A DNA stretch of 64,000 nucleotides, from NCBI RefSeq assembly GCF_035918235.1, contig NZ_CP109485.1, positions 5,456,001 through 5,520,000 on the forward strand, given 5' to 3'. Shown here in pieces: positions 23,818 to 31,285 of the stretch (position 1 is its first letter; each line of letters begins with the position of its first letter). Below the pieces are notes generated by a model. That model was given only the letters and a program-made list of their open reading frames with translations, was not told the origin of the DNA and did not search any database. Source of the DNA: Streptomyces sp. NBC_01445 (GTDB taxonomy: Bacteria > Actinomycetota > Actinomycetes > Streptomycetales > Streptomycetaceae). Both the position numbers and the translations under genes were made by a program.

Positions 23818-24111
23818 TCAGAACTCGTAGTCCGCGATCACCCACGTGGCGAACTCGCGCCACTGCGCGACACCCGCCTGGTGGGCCGGGTGCTCGATGT
23901 ACCGCTTGAGCGCATCGGTGTCCTCGACCGCCGAGTTGATGGCGAAGTCGTACGCGATGGGGCGGTCGGTGATGTTCCAGTCGCACTCCCAGAACGTCAG
24001 CTCCGGGATCTGCTCACCGAGTGCGCGGAAGGCCTTGACGCCCTCGACGACGCGAGGCTCGTCGCGCTGGACGCCCTCATTGAGCTTGAAGAGGACCAGA
24101 TGGCGGATCAC
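23818..24111 (-). CDS. Dabb (stress-responsive alpha/beta-barrel) family protein
   Basis: The product has 97 residues, beginning MIRHLVLFKLNEGVQRDEPR, with WECDWNITDRPIAYDFAINS and YIEHPAHQAGVAQW typical of the dimeric Dabb ferredoxin-like fold (PF07876). Some members are cyclases of polyketides; most are uncharacterised. The GTG at 24111 is chosen because AAGGAG stands 5 bases before it; the in-frame GTG at 24117 would sit inside the binding site. A terminator follows. Confidence 0.9.
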   Translation of the reverse strand: MIRHLVLFKLNEGVQRDEPRVVEGVKAFRALGEQIPELTFWECDWNITDRPIAYDFAINSAVEDTDALKRYIEHPAHQAGVAQWREFATWVIADYEF

Positions 24112-24142
24112 GGGCACTCCTTGCAGACGCTGACGAGGTCGC

Positions 24143-24319
24143 TCAGTTCCCGCCGCCGTTGACGACCCAGGTCATGAAGTCGCCGATGCTCTGAGCAGCG
24201 GACGAGACGCCCTCGAAGCCTATCTGGACGTAGTCCGCGGCCTTGGCCGGGTCGGTGATGATCACGTAGAGGACGAACACGACGACGACGAAGAGACCTA
24301 TCTTTTTCGTCTGCACCAC
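24143..24319 (-). CDS. Small single-helix membrane protein
   Basis: The product has 58 residues: MVQTKKIGLFVVVVFVLYVI and then ITDPAKAADYVQIGFEGVSSAAQSIGDFMTWVVNGGGN. One membrane helix is followed by an amphipathic helix. The two adjacent GTG codons (24319, 24316) lie behind GGGGAGG. It looks like a conserved actinobacterial hypothetical; I do not know its function. The upstream open frame with arginine-rich sequence is not needed. Confidence 0.75.
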   Translation of the reverse strand: MVQTKKIGLFVVVVFVLYVIITDPAKAADYVQIGFEGVSSAAQSIGDFMTWVVNGGGN

Positions 24320-24485
24320 GCTCTGGCCTCCCCATTGCCTGTATCCCGTGTGGCCCCTGTGCCGGGCGTGAGTGTATCCCGGACGTCTGTTCAGCCGGTT
24401 ATCCGGTTTTCGACGCCAACGGCCCGGTGGGCGGGGCGTTTTGCCCGATCGGTCTGCGTGCGGCTGGACATGGCGGGACATGCAG

Positions 24486-24525
24486 AACGCCCCTCTTCTC
24501 CGGTGACCCGGGGAAGAGGGGCGTT
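24486..24525 (-). terminator. Terminator of tRNA-Ser(CGA)
   Basis: AACGCCCCTCTTC (24486-24498) pairs perfectly with GAAGAGGGGCGTT (24513-24525) around a 14-base loop, directly at the 3' side of the tRNA on the minus strand. Confidence 0.85.
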
Positions 24526-24530
24526 GTCAG

Positions 24531-24615
24531 CGGTAGCGGTGGGATTTGAACCCACGGTGACTTGCGCCACACTCGCTTTCGAGGCGAGCTCCTTCGGCCG
24601 CTCGGACACGCTACC
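24531..24615 (-). tRNA. tRNA-Ser (anticodon CGA)
   Basis: On the minus strand the acceptor stem GGTAGCG pairs with CGCTACC, discriminator G. The anticodon arm CTCGC-CTCGAAA-GCGAG gives anticodon CGA for codon UCG. A long variable arm (TGTGGCGCAAGTCAC) and a canonical GTTCAAAT T-loop are present. CCA is not encoded. Confidence 0.97.
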
Positions 24616-24622
24616 GAGAGAG

Positions 24623-24652
24623 ATCCTAGCCCAAGTTGGGCCGTGGTCTGAA
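24623..24652 (-). promoter_or_regulatory. Promoter of tRNA-Ser(CGA)
   Basis: On the minus strand TTCAGA (24647-24652) and TAGGAT (24623-24628) are 18 bases apart. The tRNA begins 8 bases after the -10 box, so the transcript would start almost at the mature 5' end. Confidence 0.5.
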
Positions 24653-24698
24653 ATCCGTATCCGGGAGGCCCGTACGGAGCGTTTTCCAGGGGCTCCGG

Positions 24699-25184
24699 CT
24701 AGCGGTCCCGGAAGAACGAGGTGAGCTGCTGCGCGCACTCGTCGGCGAGTACGCCCTCGATCACTTCGGGGCGGTGGTTGAGGCGCCGGTCGCGGACGAC
24801 GTCCCACAGGGACCCGGCCGCCCCGGCCTTCTCGTCGCGCGCCCCGTAGACGACCCGGTCGATCCGGGACTGCACGAGGGCGCCCGCGCACATCGTGCAC
24901 GGCTCCAGGGTCACGACGAGCGTGCACCCCGTGAGCCGCCACTCCCCGAGCGCCGCGGCCGCCCGCCGGATCGCGAGCACCTCCGCGTGCGCGGTCGGGT
25001 CGCCGGTCGCCTCGCGCTCGTTGTGCCCCGAGGCGAGCACGGTCGTGCCGTCCGGGGCGAGCACGACGGCCCCGACGGGCACGTCACCGCCCTCGGCGGC
25101 GAGCCGCGCCTCCCGGACGGCGAGGCGCATGGCCTGCCGCCAGGGGTCGCGTACGGGGTCCGGTGCCTGGTCTGCGGTGCTCAC
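24699..25184 (-). CDS. tadA: tRNA-specific adenosine deaminase TadA
   Basis: The product has 161 residues. The zinc and catalytic motifs are HAEVLAI (His-x-Glu) and LEPCTMCAGAL (P-C-x-x-C), and the pattern GGDVPVGAVVL...ASGHNEREATGDPTAHAE is that of TadA. It converts adenosine 34 to inosine in tRNA-Arg(ACG), which is encoded at 2729 in this window. I chose the GTG at 25184 because it lies 6 bases after a good -10 box, which fits a leaderless transcript; an ATG at 25220 would sit inside the promoter. The gene is read after its usual actinobacterial neighbour, a TadA-associated protein, separated by 74 bases. Confidence 0.95.
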   Translation of the reverse strand: MSTADQAPDPVRDPWRQAMRLAVREARLAAEGGDVPVGAVVLAPDGTTVLASGHNEREATGDPTAHAEVLAIRRAAAALGEWRLTGCTLVVTLEPCTMCAGALVQSRIDRVVYGARDEKAGAAGSLWDVVRDRRLNHRPEVIEGVLADECAQQLTSFFRDR

Positions 25185-25190
25185 GGGCGG

Positions 25191-25220
25191 AATGTAGCCG
25201 ACCGCGGCCGGCACCGTCAT
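25191..25220 (-). promoter_or_regulatory. Leaderless promoter of tadA
   Basis: On the minus strand ATGACG (25215-25220) and TACATT (25191-25196) have an 18-base spacer. The GTG start codon lies 6 bases after the -10 box, so the start codon would be at or next to the transcription start. Confidence 0.5.
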
Positions 25221-25258
25221 CGTCGTGGAGAAATGGGCAAATGGTGGACGGGCGGGAC

Positions 25259-25810
25259 CTATCGGACCGTTTCGAGGACCTCCGCCGCTCCCAGGACCTC
25301 GGCGATCTCGCTGAGGGCGTCGTTGGTGTCGAGGGCGAGGAGCTCCTTCTCGGAGACTCCGAGGTCGGCGAGGATCAGCCGGTCCCCGATCGGGCCCGGG
25401 GGCACGGCCTCGGCGGCGGGATCCGCCGCGTCGTCGTCCCCGGGCTCGTCCTCGTCGGCCGGGTCGGGCTCGCCGTCCTCGGTCCCGTCGAGATCCAGGG
25501 CGTCCAGCTCGTCCTGGTCGGGATCCTTTCCGAGCAGTTCGTCGGTGAGCAGGATCTCGCCGTACGAACTCCGGGCGGCCGCGGCCGCGTCGGAGACGTA
25601 GATGCGAGGGTCCTCCTCGCCGTCCACACGGACGACGCCGAACCAGGCGTCCTCCTGTTCGATGAAGACGAGCACTGTGTCGTCCTCGGCACCGGCCGAG
25701 GCTTCACGGGCCAGGTCGGTCAGATCCGACAGGGCCTCCACGTCGTCGAGCTCTGTATCGCTCGCTTCCCACCCGTCTTCGGTGCGCGCGAGCAGTGCGG
25801 CGAAGTACAC
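25259..25810 (-). CDS. Putative tRNA adenosine deaminase-associated protein
   Basis: The product has 183 residues and is very acidic in its middle (DPDQDELDALDLDGTEDGEP). It begins MYFAALLARTEDGWEASDTE and ends DLGVSEKELLALDTNDALSEI. This fits the actinobacterial family found beside tadA and annotated as TadA-associated. No enzymatic motif is visible. GTG at 25810 follows GGGAGAG; the longer frame upstream is rich in proline and lacks a binding site. It is read in the same direction as tadA. Any role in tRNA deamination is inferred from the neighbourhood only. Confidence 0.8.
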   Translation of the reverse strand: MYFAALLARTEDGWEASDTELDDVEALSDLTDLAREASAGAEDDTVLVFIEQEDAWFGVVRVDGEEDPRIYVSDAAAAARSSYGEILLTDELLGKDPDQDELDALDLDGTEDGEPDPADEDEPGDDDAADPAAEAVPPGPIGDRLILADLGVSEKELLALDTNDALSEIAEVLGAAEVLETVR

Positions 25811-25963
25811 CGTGACTCTCCCACTGGTCTCAGGTGTGCCGGTTGGGGTTCCCCCCGGCGGACTCGGGAGGCGGGGTGTGCAGTTCCGAGCCCCGCCCAA
25901 TCGGAATCGTGGCAGAAACCATCGCTTCAGGAGAGGTCTTCCGCCCGCTGTGTTCGCGCGGCG

Positions 25964-26158
25964 TCACCAGCGGAACGTGCGCATGCGCATCTGCTGCCGC
26001 ATTCGTGCCGCCCTGGCACGGCGTGGCCGGACCCGGTCGCGCAGCTCGCGCGACTCCGCGAGTTCCCGCAGAAACTGGGCTCGGAGCCGTCTGCGCCCGT
26101 CCTCGGCGTCCTCCGGCTCCGGGTCCTGTCGCCGGTCGCGCCGGCCCTGATCCGGCAT
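25964..26158 (-). CDS. Small Arg-rich conserved protein
   Basis: The product has 64 residues: MPDQGRRDRRQDPEPEDAED, then GRRRLRAQFLRELAESRELRDRV and RPRRARAARMRQQMRMRTFRW. It is a mostly helical, highly basic peptide. ATG at 26158 has GGGGGTGG 7 bases upstream. The C-terminal MRMRTFRW looks familiar from other Streptomyces genomes. Function unknown; the composition would allow nucleic-acid binding. It is divergent from upp. Confidence 0.7.
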   Translation of the reverse strand: MPDQGRRDRRQDPEPEDAEDGRRRLRAQFLRELAESRELRDRVRPRRARAARMRQQMRMRTFRW

Positions 26159-26254
26159 AGACACACCACCCCCAGTCGGTCCTTCCGACTTTCCCTCCGA
26201 TGGCGGGTTTGATGCCAGCACGAGGGCGCCCCGGACCCGGTTACTGTTGAGGAC

Positions 26255-26890
26255 ATGCGGATCCACGTCGTCGACCACCCGCTGGTGGCGCACAAACTCA
26301 CCACGCTGCGCGACAAGCGCACCGACTCCCCGACCTTCCGGCGCCTCGCCGACGAGCTGGTCACCCTGCTCGCGTACGAGGCCACCAGGGATGTGCGCAC
26401 CGAGCTGGTCGACATCGAGACCCCCGTCTCGGGCACGACCGGCGTGAAGCTCTCCTACCCGCGGCCCCTGGTCGTGCCGATCCTGCGGGCCGGTCTCGGC
26501 ATGCTCGACGGCATGGTGCGGCTGCTGCCGACCGCCGAGGTGGGCTTCCTCGGCATGGTGCGTGACGAGGAGACGCTCCAGGCGTCCACGTACGCGACGC
26601 GCATGCCCGACGACCTCTCCGGGCGGCAGGTCTACGTCCTCGACCCGATGCTGGCCACCGGCGGCACGCTCGTCGCGGCGATCCAGGAGCTGATCAAGCG
26701 CGGCGCGGACGACGTGACGGCCGTGGTGCTGCTCGCCGCCCCCGAAGGCGTGGAGATCATGGAGCGCGAGCTCGCCGGTACGCCGGTGACGGTCGTGACG
26801 GCCTCGGTCGACGAGCGGCTCAACGAGAACGGGTACATCGTCCCGGGCCTCGGCGACGCGGGCGACCGGATGTACGGGGCGGCCGAGTAG
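26255..26890 (+). CDS. upp: Uracil phosphoribosyltransferase
   Basis: The product has 211 residues, full length for the family. It shows the N-terminal [20 protein letters not shown], the PRPP loop [18 protein letters not shown] and the uracil-binding end [20 protein letters not shown]. The enzyme makes UMP from uracil and PRPP in the cytoplasm (pyrimidine salvage). TACTGT (26242-26247) lies 7 bases before the ATG, so the mRNA is probably leaderless; GAGGA is also in that gap. It is a single gene. Confidence 0.97.
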   Translation: MRIHVVDHPLVAHKLTTLRDKRTDSPTFRRLADELVTLLAYEATRDVRTELVDIETPVSGTTGVKLSYPRPLVVPILRAGLGMLDGMVRLLPTAEVGFLGMVRDEETLQASTYATRMPDDLSGRQVYVLDPMLATGGTLVAAIQELIKRGADDVTAVVLLAAPEGVEIMERELAGTPVTVVTASVDERLNENGYIVPGLGDAGDRMYGAAE

Positions 26891-26925
26891 CCACCCCGTA
26901 CGGGATCTCGTTACTTCAGTTCATT

Positions 26926-27570
26926 TCAGCAGTGCTTCTTCGACGTGGCGGACGTCGGTGAGGTCTTGGCCAGCGCGGCCAGGGCCTTGTCGGCGTCCGC
27001 CTTCGTCGTGAGCTGCTTGAACGCGGTGCCGATGATCAGGTCGACCTCGGCCGGCTTGGCGCGGGTGTCGGTCTTCAGCTCGGCGCCGGCGAGCTGCGTG
27101 CCGAGGACCGGCAGCGCCGCGTCGGTGGCGGCCCTGGCGCCGAGCAGCAGCCCGGGGCCCTTGACCTTCTTGTCGTACGCCTTCGTCGCGTTGCCCACGT
27201 CGCCGATGGCGAAGCCACGTTTCTTCAGCTCGTCCGCCGTCTGCTTGGCGAGGCCGCTGCGGGGCGTGGCGTTGAGGACGTTGACCGTGACCTGGCCGGG
27301 CTTCGGCAGGATCTTCGGGCTCGCCGAGGGCGACGCCGAGGTCTTCGTCCGGCAGTCGCCGGTGGCTCCCGCGGCCGAGGCCTTGTCACCGCCGCCGGTG
27401 AAGACGTCGATCAGCTGCAGAGTGCCCCAGCCGATCAGGCCGACCGCCACGACGGAGGCAACGACGGCGAGCACGATCCTGCTGCGCCCGCGGCTCCGGC
27501 GCATACGCGGGTATTTGTCTCCCGTGATGCGGTACTTGCCGCCCATGCCGGGGGGAGTGAGCATGCTCAT
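26926..27570 (-). CDS. LytR C-terminal domain protein, membrane-anchored
   Basis: The product has 214 residues. It has a basic N-terminus, one membrane helix (about 31-55, RIVLAVVASVVAVGLIGWGT) and a periplasmic LytR_C domain (PF13399) with VTVNVLNATPRSGLAKQTAD, ELKKRGFAIGDVGNA and VDLIIGTAFK. This domain is often found at the end of LytR-CpsA-Psr wall-polymer ligases; here it stands alone without the catalytic domain. It ends in Lys-Lys-His-Cys. A role in the cell wall is inferred. Confidence 0.88.
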   Translation of the reverse strand: MSMLTPPGMGGKYRITGDKYPRMRRSRGRSRIVLAVVASVVAVGLIGWGTLQLIDVFTGGGDKASAAGATGDCRTKTSASPSASPKILPKPGQVTVNVLNATPRSGLAKQTADELKKRGFAIGDVGNATKAYDKKVKGPGLLLGARAATDAALPVLGTQLAGAELKTDTRAKPAEVDLIIGTAFKQLTTKADADKALAALAKTSPTSATSKKHC

Positions 27571-27671
27571 GGGCGCAGCGTAGTGCGCCCCGGCGGTGAT
27601 TCCTACTAAATGATCATTGGCCCACGCCGGGGACTACCCGAAAGGGTCAACGCGGGCGCGCGGCCCGCGGC

Positions 27672-27968
27672 TCAGCCCAGCTCGAGGACGCGGGCGTGCA
27701 GCACCTGGCGCTGCTGGAGCGCGGCGCGCACGGCGCGGTGCAGACCGTCCTCGAGGTACAGGTCGCCCTGCCACTTCACGACGTGCGCGAAGAGGTCGCC
27801 GTAGAACGTCGAGTCCTCGGCGAGGAGCGTCTCGAGGTCGAGCTGGCCCTTGGTCGTCACGAGCTGATCGAGGCGGACCGGGCGCGGCGCGACGTCCGCC
27901 CACTGCCGGGTGCTTTCCCGGCCGTGGTCGGGGTACGGCCGGCCGTTTCCGATGCGCTTGAAGATCAC
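27672..27968 (-). CDS. Conserved small protein with ParB-like core (sometimes labelled VapB antitoxin)
   Basis: The product has 98 residues, MIFKRIGNGRPYPDHGREST...RLDQLVTTKGQLDLETLLAE...LYLEDGLHRAVRAALQQRQV. The last part, with D-G-x-H-R-x-x-A-A, resembles the ParB/Srx N-terminal fold. I remember near-identical Streptomyces proteins labelled as VapB-family antitoxin, but there is no toxin gene next to it and no ribbon-helix-helix or AbrB motif that I can see, so I doubt that label. Function unknown. Confidence 0.75.
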   Translation of the reverse strand: MIFKRIGNGRPYPDHGRESTRQWADVAPRPVRLDQLVTTKGQLDLETLLAEDSTFYGDLFAHVVKWQGDLYLEDGLHRAVRAALQQRQVLHARVLELG

Positions 27969-28089
27969 ACGGAAAGCCTACCGGGCCCGGCTCTCCGGGC
28001 GCAGCCATGGAGACGGAGTGCGAGTCTGGGAAATGACGTCCTAAACATGGGCAAACCGGGAACACTCAATCCGGGGACAGGGGCCAGAA

Positions 28090-29826
28090 ATGAGTGACAG
28101 CGAGCCGATACCGGCCGGGCCGGCGAATGCGAAGCCTTCATCAGGGGTAGACGCGGGCGCCGGGTTGACGCCCGGAACCGCCGCTTCCTCAGCCCCGGGC
28201 GGGACAGGTGAAGCTTCCCCCACCGGGACCACCGCCCCCGAGCCCGTCACCACGGCCCCCGCTCTCCCCGCCCCCGCCCTGGAGATCGCCGCCGGGTACG
28301 CCTTCGCCGGGCCCGCCCTCGATCTCGGCGCGCTCGTGTGGGACGGCCGGTGCCTGCCGGACGCGCAGATCCGGATTCCGCTGGGGATGCTCAACCGGCA
28401 CGGCCTCGTCGCGGGCGCCACCGGCACCGGCAAGACCAAGACGCTCCAGCTCATCGCCGAGCAGCTGGCCGCGCAGGGCGTCCCGGTCTTCCTCGCCGAC
28501 ATCAAGGGCGACGTCTCCGGCATCTCGGCCGCGGGCGAGCCGGGCCACAGGGTGTCGCAGCGGTCGGCCGAGGTCGGTCAGGAGTGGCGGGCGACCGGAT
28601 TTCCGAGCGAGTTCTACGCGCTCGGCGGCATCGGCCCCGGCATCCCCCTGCGGGCCACCATCACCGGCTTCGGCCCGGTCCTGCTCTCCAAGTGCCTCCA
28701 GCTCAACCAGACGCAGGAGCAGTCGCTCGGCCTGATCTTCCATTACGCGGACCAGAAGGGCCTCGAACTCGTCGACCTCAAGGACCTGCGCGCGGTCGTC
28801 ACGTTCCTCACCTCCGACGAGGGCAAGCCGGAGCTGAAGACCATCGGCGGGCTCTCCACCGCCACGGCGGGGGTGATCCTGCGCGCCCTGACCGCGTTCG
28901 AGCAGCAGGGCATGGGCGACTTCTTCGGCGAGCCCGAGTTCGACAGCAGCGAGCTGCTGCGCACGGCCCCGGACGGCCGCGGCCTGGTCTCCGTACTCGA
29001 ACTGCCCGCCGTGCAGGACAAGCCGCATCTCTTCTCGACGTTCCTGATGTGGCTGCTCGCCGATCTCTTCCAGGACCTTCCCGAGGTCGGCGATGTGGAG
29101 AAGCCGAAGCTGGTCTTCTTCTTCGACGAGGCGCATCTGCTCTTCAGCGGTGCGTCGAAGGCGTTCCTGGAGGCGATCACGCAGACCGTGCGGTTGATCC
29201 GGTCCAAGGGTGTGGGCGTGTTCTTTGTGACTCAAACGCCGAAAGACGTGCCGTCCGATGTCCTCGCCCAGCTCGGCAACCGGGTCCAGCACGCGCTGCG
29301 CGCCTTCACGCCCGACGACCAGAAGGCGCTGAAGTCGACCGTCAGGACGTTCCCCCACTCCGCGTACGACCTCGAGGAGCTGGTGACCTCGCTCGGTACG
29401 GGTGAGGCCGTGGTCACCGTGCTGAGCGAGAAGGGTGCGCCGACACCGGTCGCCGCGACCCGGCTGCGGGCGCCCGAGTCGCTGATGGGGCCCATCGACG
29501 CGGCCGCGCTCGACAAGGCCGTGAAGGAGTCGGTCCTGTACTCGCGCTACGCGAACGCCGTCGACCGTGAGTCCGCGTACGAGAAGCTGACGGCCCAGGA
29601 GGCCGAGACGCAGGCGCGCAAGGACGCCGAGGCGCAGGCCGCGGAGGCGGCGAAGGCGGAGAAGGCGGCGGCGCGGGGTTCTGGGGGGCGTGGGAAGCCC
29701 AAGGAGGACGCGTCGGTCGTAGAACAGGTGGTGGGCAGCGGGATCTTCAAGTCGCTTGCCCGGTCGGTCGGTACGCAGTTGGGGCGGGAGATCTCGCGGT
29801 CGCTGTTCGGGACGCGGCGGAGGTAA
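28090..29826 (+). CDS. HerA-like / DUF853 (YjgR-type) ATPase
   Basis: The product has 578 residues. After a disordered Pro/Ala/Thr-rich N-terminus (1-65) comes a P-loop ATPase with Walker A GATGTGKTKT near residue 113, FLADIKGDVSG, Walker B LVFFFDEAHLLF, and the sensor region GVGVFFVTQTPKDVPSDVLA. This is the helicase-HerA-like family (DUF853, E. coli YjgR). The Ala/Glu-rich C-terminal helix (about 500-545) is followed by a short basic tail. The physiological role of YjgR-type proteins is not established. It is a single gene with its own terminator. Confidence 0.9.
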   Translation: MSDSEPIPAGPANAKPSSGVDAGAGLTPGTAASSAPGGTGEASPTGTTAPEPVTTAPALPAPALEIAAGYAFAGPALDLGALVWDGRCLPDAQIRIPLGMLNRHGLVAGATGTGKTKTLQLIAEQLAAQGVPVFLADIKGDVSGISAAGEPGHRVSQRSAEVGQEWRATGFPSEFYALGGIGPGIPLRATITGFGPVLLSKCLQLNQTQEQSLGLIFHYADQKGLELVDLKDLRAVVTFLTSDEGKPELKTIGGLSTATAGVILRALTAFEQQGMGDFFGEPEFDSSELLRTAPDGRGLVSVLELPAVQDKPHLFSTFLMWLLADLFQDLPEVGDVEKPKLVFFFDEAHLLFSGASKAFLEAITQTVRLIRSKGVGVFFVTQTPKDVPSDVLAQLGNRVQHALRAFTPDDQKALKSTVRTFPHSAYDLEELVTSLGTGEAVVTVLSEKGAPTPVAATRLRAPESLMGPIDAAALDKAVKESVLYSRYANAVDRESAYEKLTAQEAETQARKDAEAQAAEAAKAEKAAARGSGGRGKPKEDASVVEQVVGSGIFKSLARSVGTQLGREISRSLFGTRRR

Positions 29827-29839
29827 CGGTCTCAGTGGT

Positions 29840-29878
29840 GGTCCCGGTCCCGCGGGTGCGGGGCCGGGACCTTTGTTG
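29840..29878 (+). terminator. Terminator of the HerA-like gene
   Basis: GGTCCCGG (29840-29847) pairs with CCGGGACC (29864-29871), with further G/C pairs inside, followed by TTTGTTG. It begins 13 bases after the stop codon. Confidence 0.85.
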
Positions 29879-29888
29879 TGCGGGCGGC

Positions 29889-30041
29889 TCAGGTGCGGTC
29901 CTGCGGGTCCGTGTCCTGTGCCTTGTCGTCGGTCGGGGGCGTGGGCTTCGGGGTCTCGCGTGCGGGGCGTACGGCGCGACCGTCGCGTACCGCTTCGGCG
30001 CGCAGGAGGGCGCGCAGGACCGCGTAAGGGTCGATGGGCAT
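29889..30041 (-). CDS. Small conserved protein (50 residues)
   Basis: The frame reads MPIDPYAVLRALLRAEAVRD, then GRAVRPARETPKPTPPTDDK and AQDTDPQDRT. An N-terminal helix is followed by a proline-rich acidic tail. ATG at 30041 is preceded by AAGGA. The N-terminal PYAVLRALLRAEA pattern resembles short Streptomyces proteins I have seen before, and third positions are nearly all G or C. No function known. It lies between the HerA-like gene (convergent) and a small secreted protein gene. Confidence 0.6.
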   Translation of the reverse strand: MPIDPYAVLRALLRAEAVRDGRAVRPARETPKPTPPTDDKAQDTDPQDRT

Positions 30042-30110
30042 GAAGGTGTCGTCCTTGTCGTGCGTGGGGGGTGTGCAGGCTCGGTCCGCCGGGAGGGCGG
30101 AGCCGGACTG

Positions 30111-30467
30111 TCAGCAGCGCAGGACGACGCAGCGCAGGGCGTTCAAGGAGTTGAGGGTGGCGCGGGGCGCACGGGGGCGCGCGGGTGGCGCGGGAGGGCG
30201 CGCGGGGAGCACGTGGGTGGCGCGTTGGGCGGGGAGGCGAGTGGCGTGCCCCGTCGGCAGGCGCAGCGCGGTGTCAGGGGCGTCCTGGTGGAGCTCGCCG
30301 GGTTCGGTGGAGGAGGACGCGGCGTGCGCGGGCGCCGCCTCGGCGCACGGGACCGTGGACGCGAACGCCGTGCCGAGCAGGGTGAGGAGGACGAGCAACG
30401 TCCGGGCCCACGCGGGCCGTCGCGCGGTGCGGCGGCCCGCGCCCGCTGGGGAGGCGCGCGTGCTCAT
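30111..30467 (-). CDS. Small secreted protein with C-terminal RCVVLRC
   Basis: The product has 118 residues. An Arg-rich N-terminus and a hydrophobic helix (TLLVLLTLLGTAFAS) form a signal sequence, probably cleaved near AEA or AHA (residues 43-50). The mature part is rich in Pro, Ala and Arg and ends TLNSLNALRCVVLRC with two Cys six residues apart. No domain is recognised. The end looks conserved rather than random, which suggests a small peptide or a disulfide-bearing tail. Role unknown. Confidence 0.6.
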   Translation of the reverse strand: MSTRASPAGAGRRTARRPAWARTLLVLLTLLGTAFASTVPCAEAAPAHAASSSTEPGELHQDAPDTALRLPTGHATRLPAQRATHVLPARPPAPPARPRAPRATLNSLNALRCVVLRC

Positions 30468-30592
30468 GGACGTAAATGTCCCCCGGTGGCGCCCCGAAGA
30501 CGATCAACGCGGACGAGATCCGCCCTCATGGGCTACGGGACGCGGCGTGTGCTGACGCGCGGCGGGACCTGCTTCGGGTCCTGCTTCGGGTC

Positions 30593-31186
30593 CTACTTCC
30601 CCGCGGCCTTGGCCGCCTTCGCCGCCGCCTTCATCTCCTGCTTGTGCGCCCGCACCTTCGTGAGCGACTCGGGTCCCGTGATGTCGGCGACCGACCGGAA
30701 GGACTTCGCCTCGCCGTACGCACCCGCGGCCTCGCGCCAGCCCTTGGGGCGCACCCCGAGCTGCTTGCCGAGCAGGGCCAGGAAGATCTGGGCCTTCTGC
30801 GTGCCGAAGCCGGGCAGGTCGTTGAGGCGCTTGAGCAGTTCCTTGCCGTCCTTGACGCCGTCCCAGACGGCGCTCGCGTCCCCGTCGTAGTGCTCGACGA
30901 GGTACTGGCACAGCTGCTGGATCCGCTTGGCCATCGAGCCGGGGTAGCGGTGCACGGCCGGCTTGGTGGACAGCAGCTCGGCAAAGGCCTCGGGGTTGTA
31001 TGAGGCGATCTCGTGCGCGTCGAGATCGTCGGCGCCCAGGCGCTGGGCGATCGTGTGCGGGCCCGCGAACGCCCACTCCATCGGTACCTGCTGGTCGAGC
31101 AGCATGCCGACGAGCGCGGCCAGGGGGCTGCGGCCGAGGAGTGCGTCGGCGTCCGGCTCCTGGGCGAGGTGAAGAGTGGCGTCCAT
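30593..31186 (-). CDS. HhH-GPD-type base-excision repair family protein
   Basis: The product has 197 residues. A helical N-terminal part (PLAALVGMLLDQQVPMEWAF) is followed by the helix-hairpin-helix segment LLKRLNDLPGFGTQKAQIFLALLGKQLGV, and the chain ends in an Ala/Lys-rich tail. In classical HhH-GPD glycosylases a catalytic Asp follows the hairpin region; here the following residues are RPKGWREAAGAYGE, so catalysis cannot be assumed. The gene is divergent from the iron-regulated acylase fusion, so the iron box could also influence it. Confidence 0.85.
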   Translation of the reverse strand: MDATLHLAQEPDADALLGRSPLAALVGMLLDQQVPMEWAFAGPHTIAQRLGADDLDAHEIASYNPEAFAELLSTKPAVHRYPGSMAKRIQQLCQYLVEHYDGDASAVWDGVKDGKELLKRLNDLPGFGTQKAQIFLALLGKQLGVRPKGWREAAGAYGEAKSFRSVADITGPESLTKVRAHKQEMKAAAKAAKAAGK

Positions 31187-31232
31187 GTGTCGATGATCGC
31201 GCGGCGTGGGCCGGGGCGCACCCCTTTCTGGC

Positions 31233-31251
31233 TTAGGTTAGGCTGCCCTAA
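31233..31251 (+). promoter_or_regulatory. Iron box (DmdR/IdeR operator)
   Basis: TTAGGTTAGGCTGCCCTAA matches the IdeR/DmdR1 consensus TTAGGTTAGGCTAACCTAA at 17 of 19 positions. It lies 34 bases upstream of the acylase fusion start and 47 bases upstream of the divergent HhH-GPD gene. With iron-loaded DmdR1 it should shut off the acylase gene; iron limitation should turn it on. Confidence 0.85.
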
Positions 31252-31285
31252 TCTGTAGGACGGGTGAAGGCGGGGCGGGGAAAGC

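Noticed and set aside
27672..27968. VapB antitoxin label and a possible toxin-antitoxin locus
   Set aside because: There is no adjacent toxin gene and no recognisable antitoxin DNA-binding motif; the core resembles a ParB-like fold.
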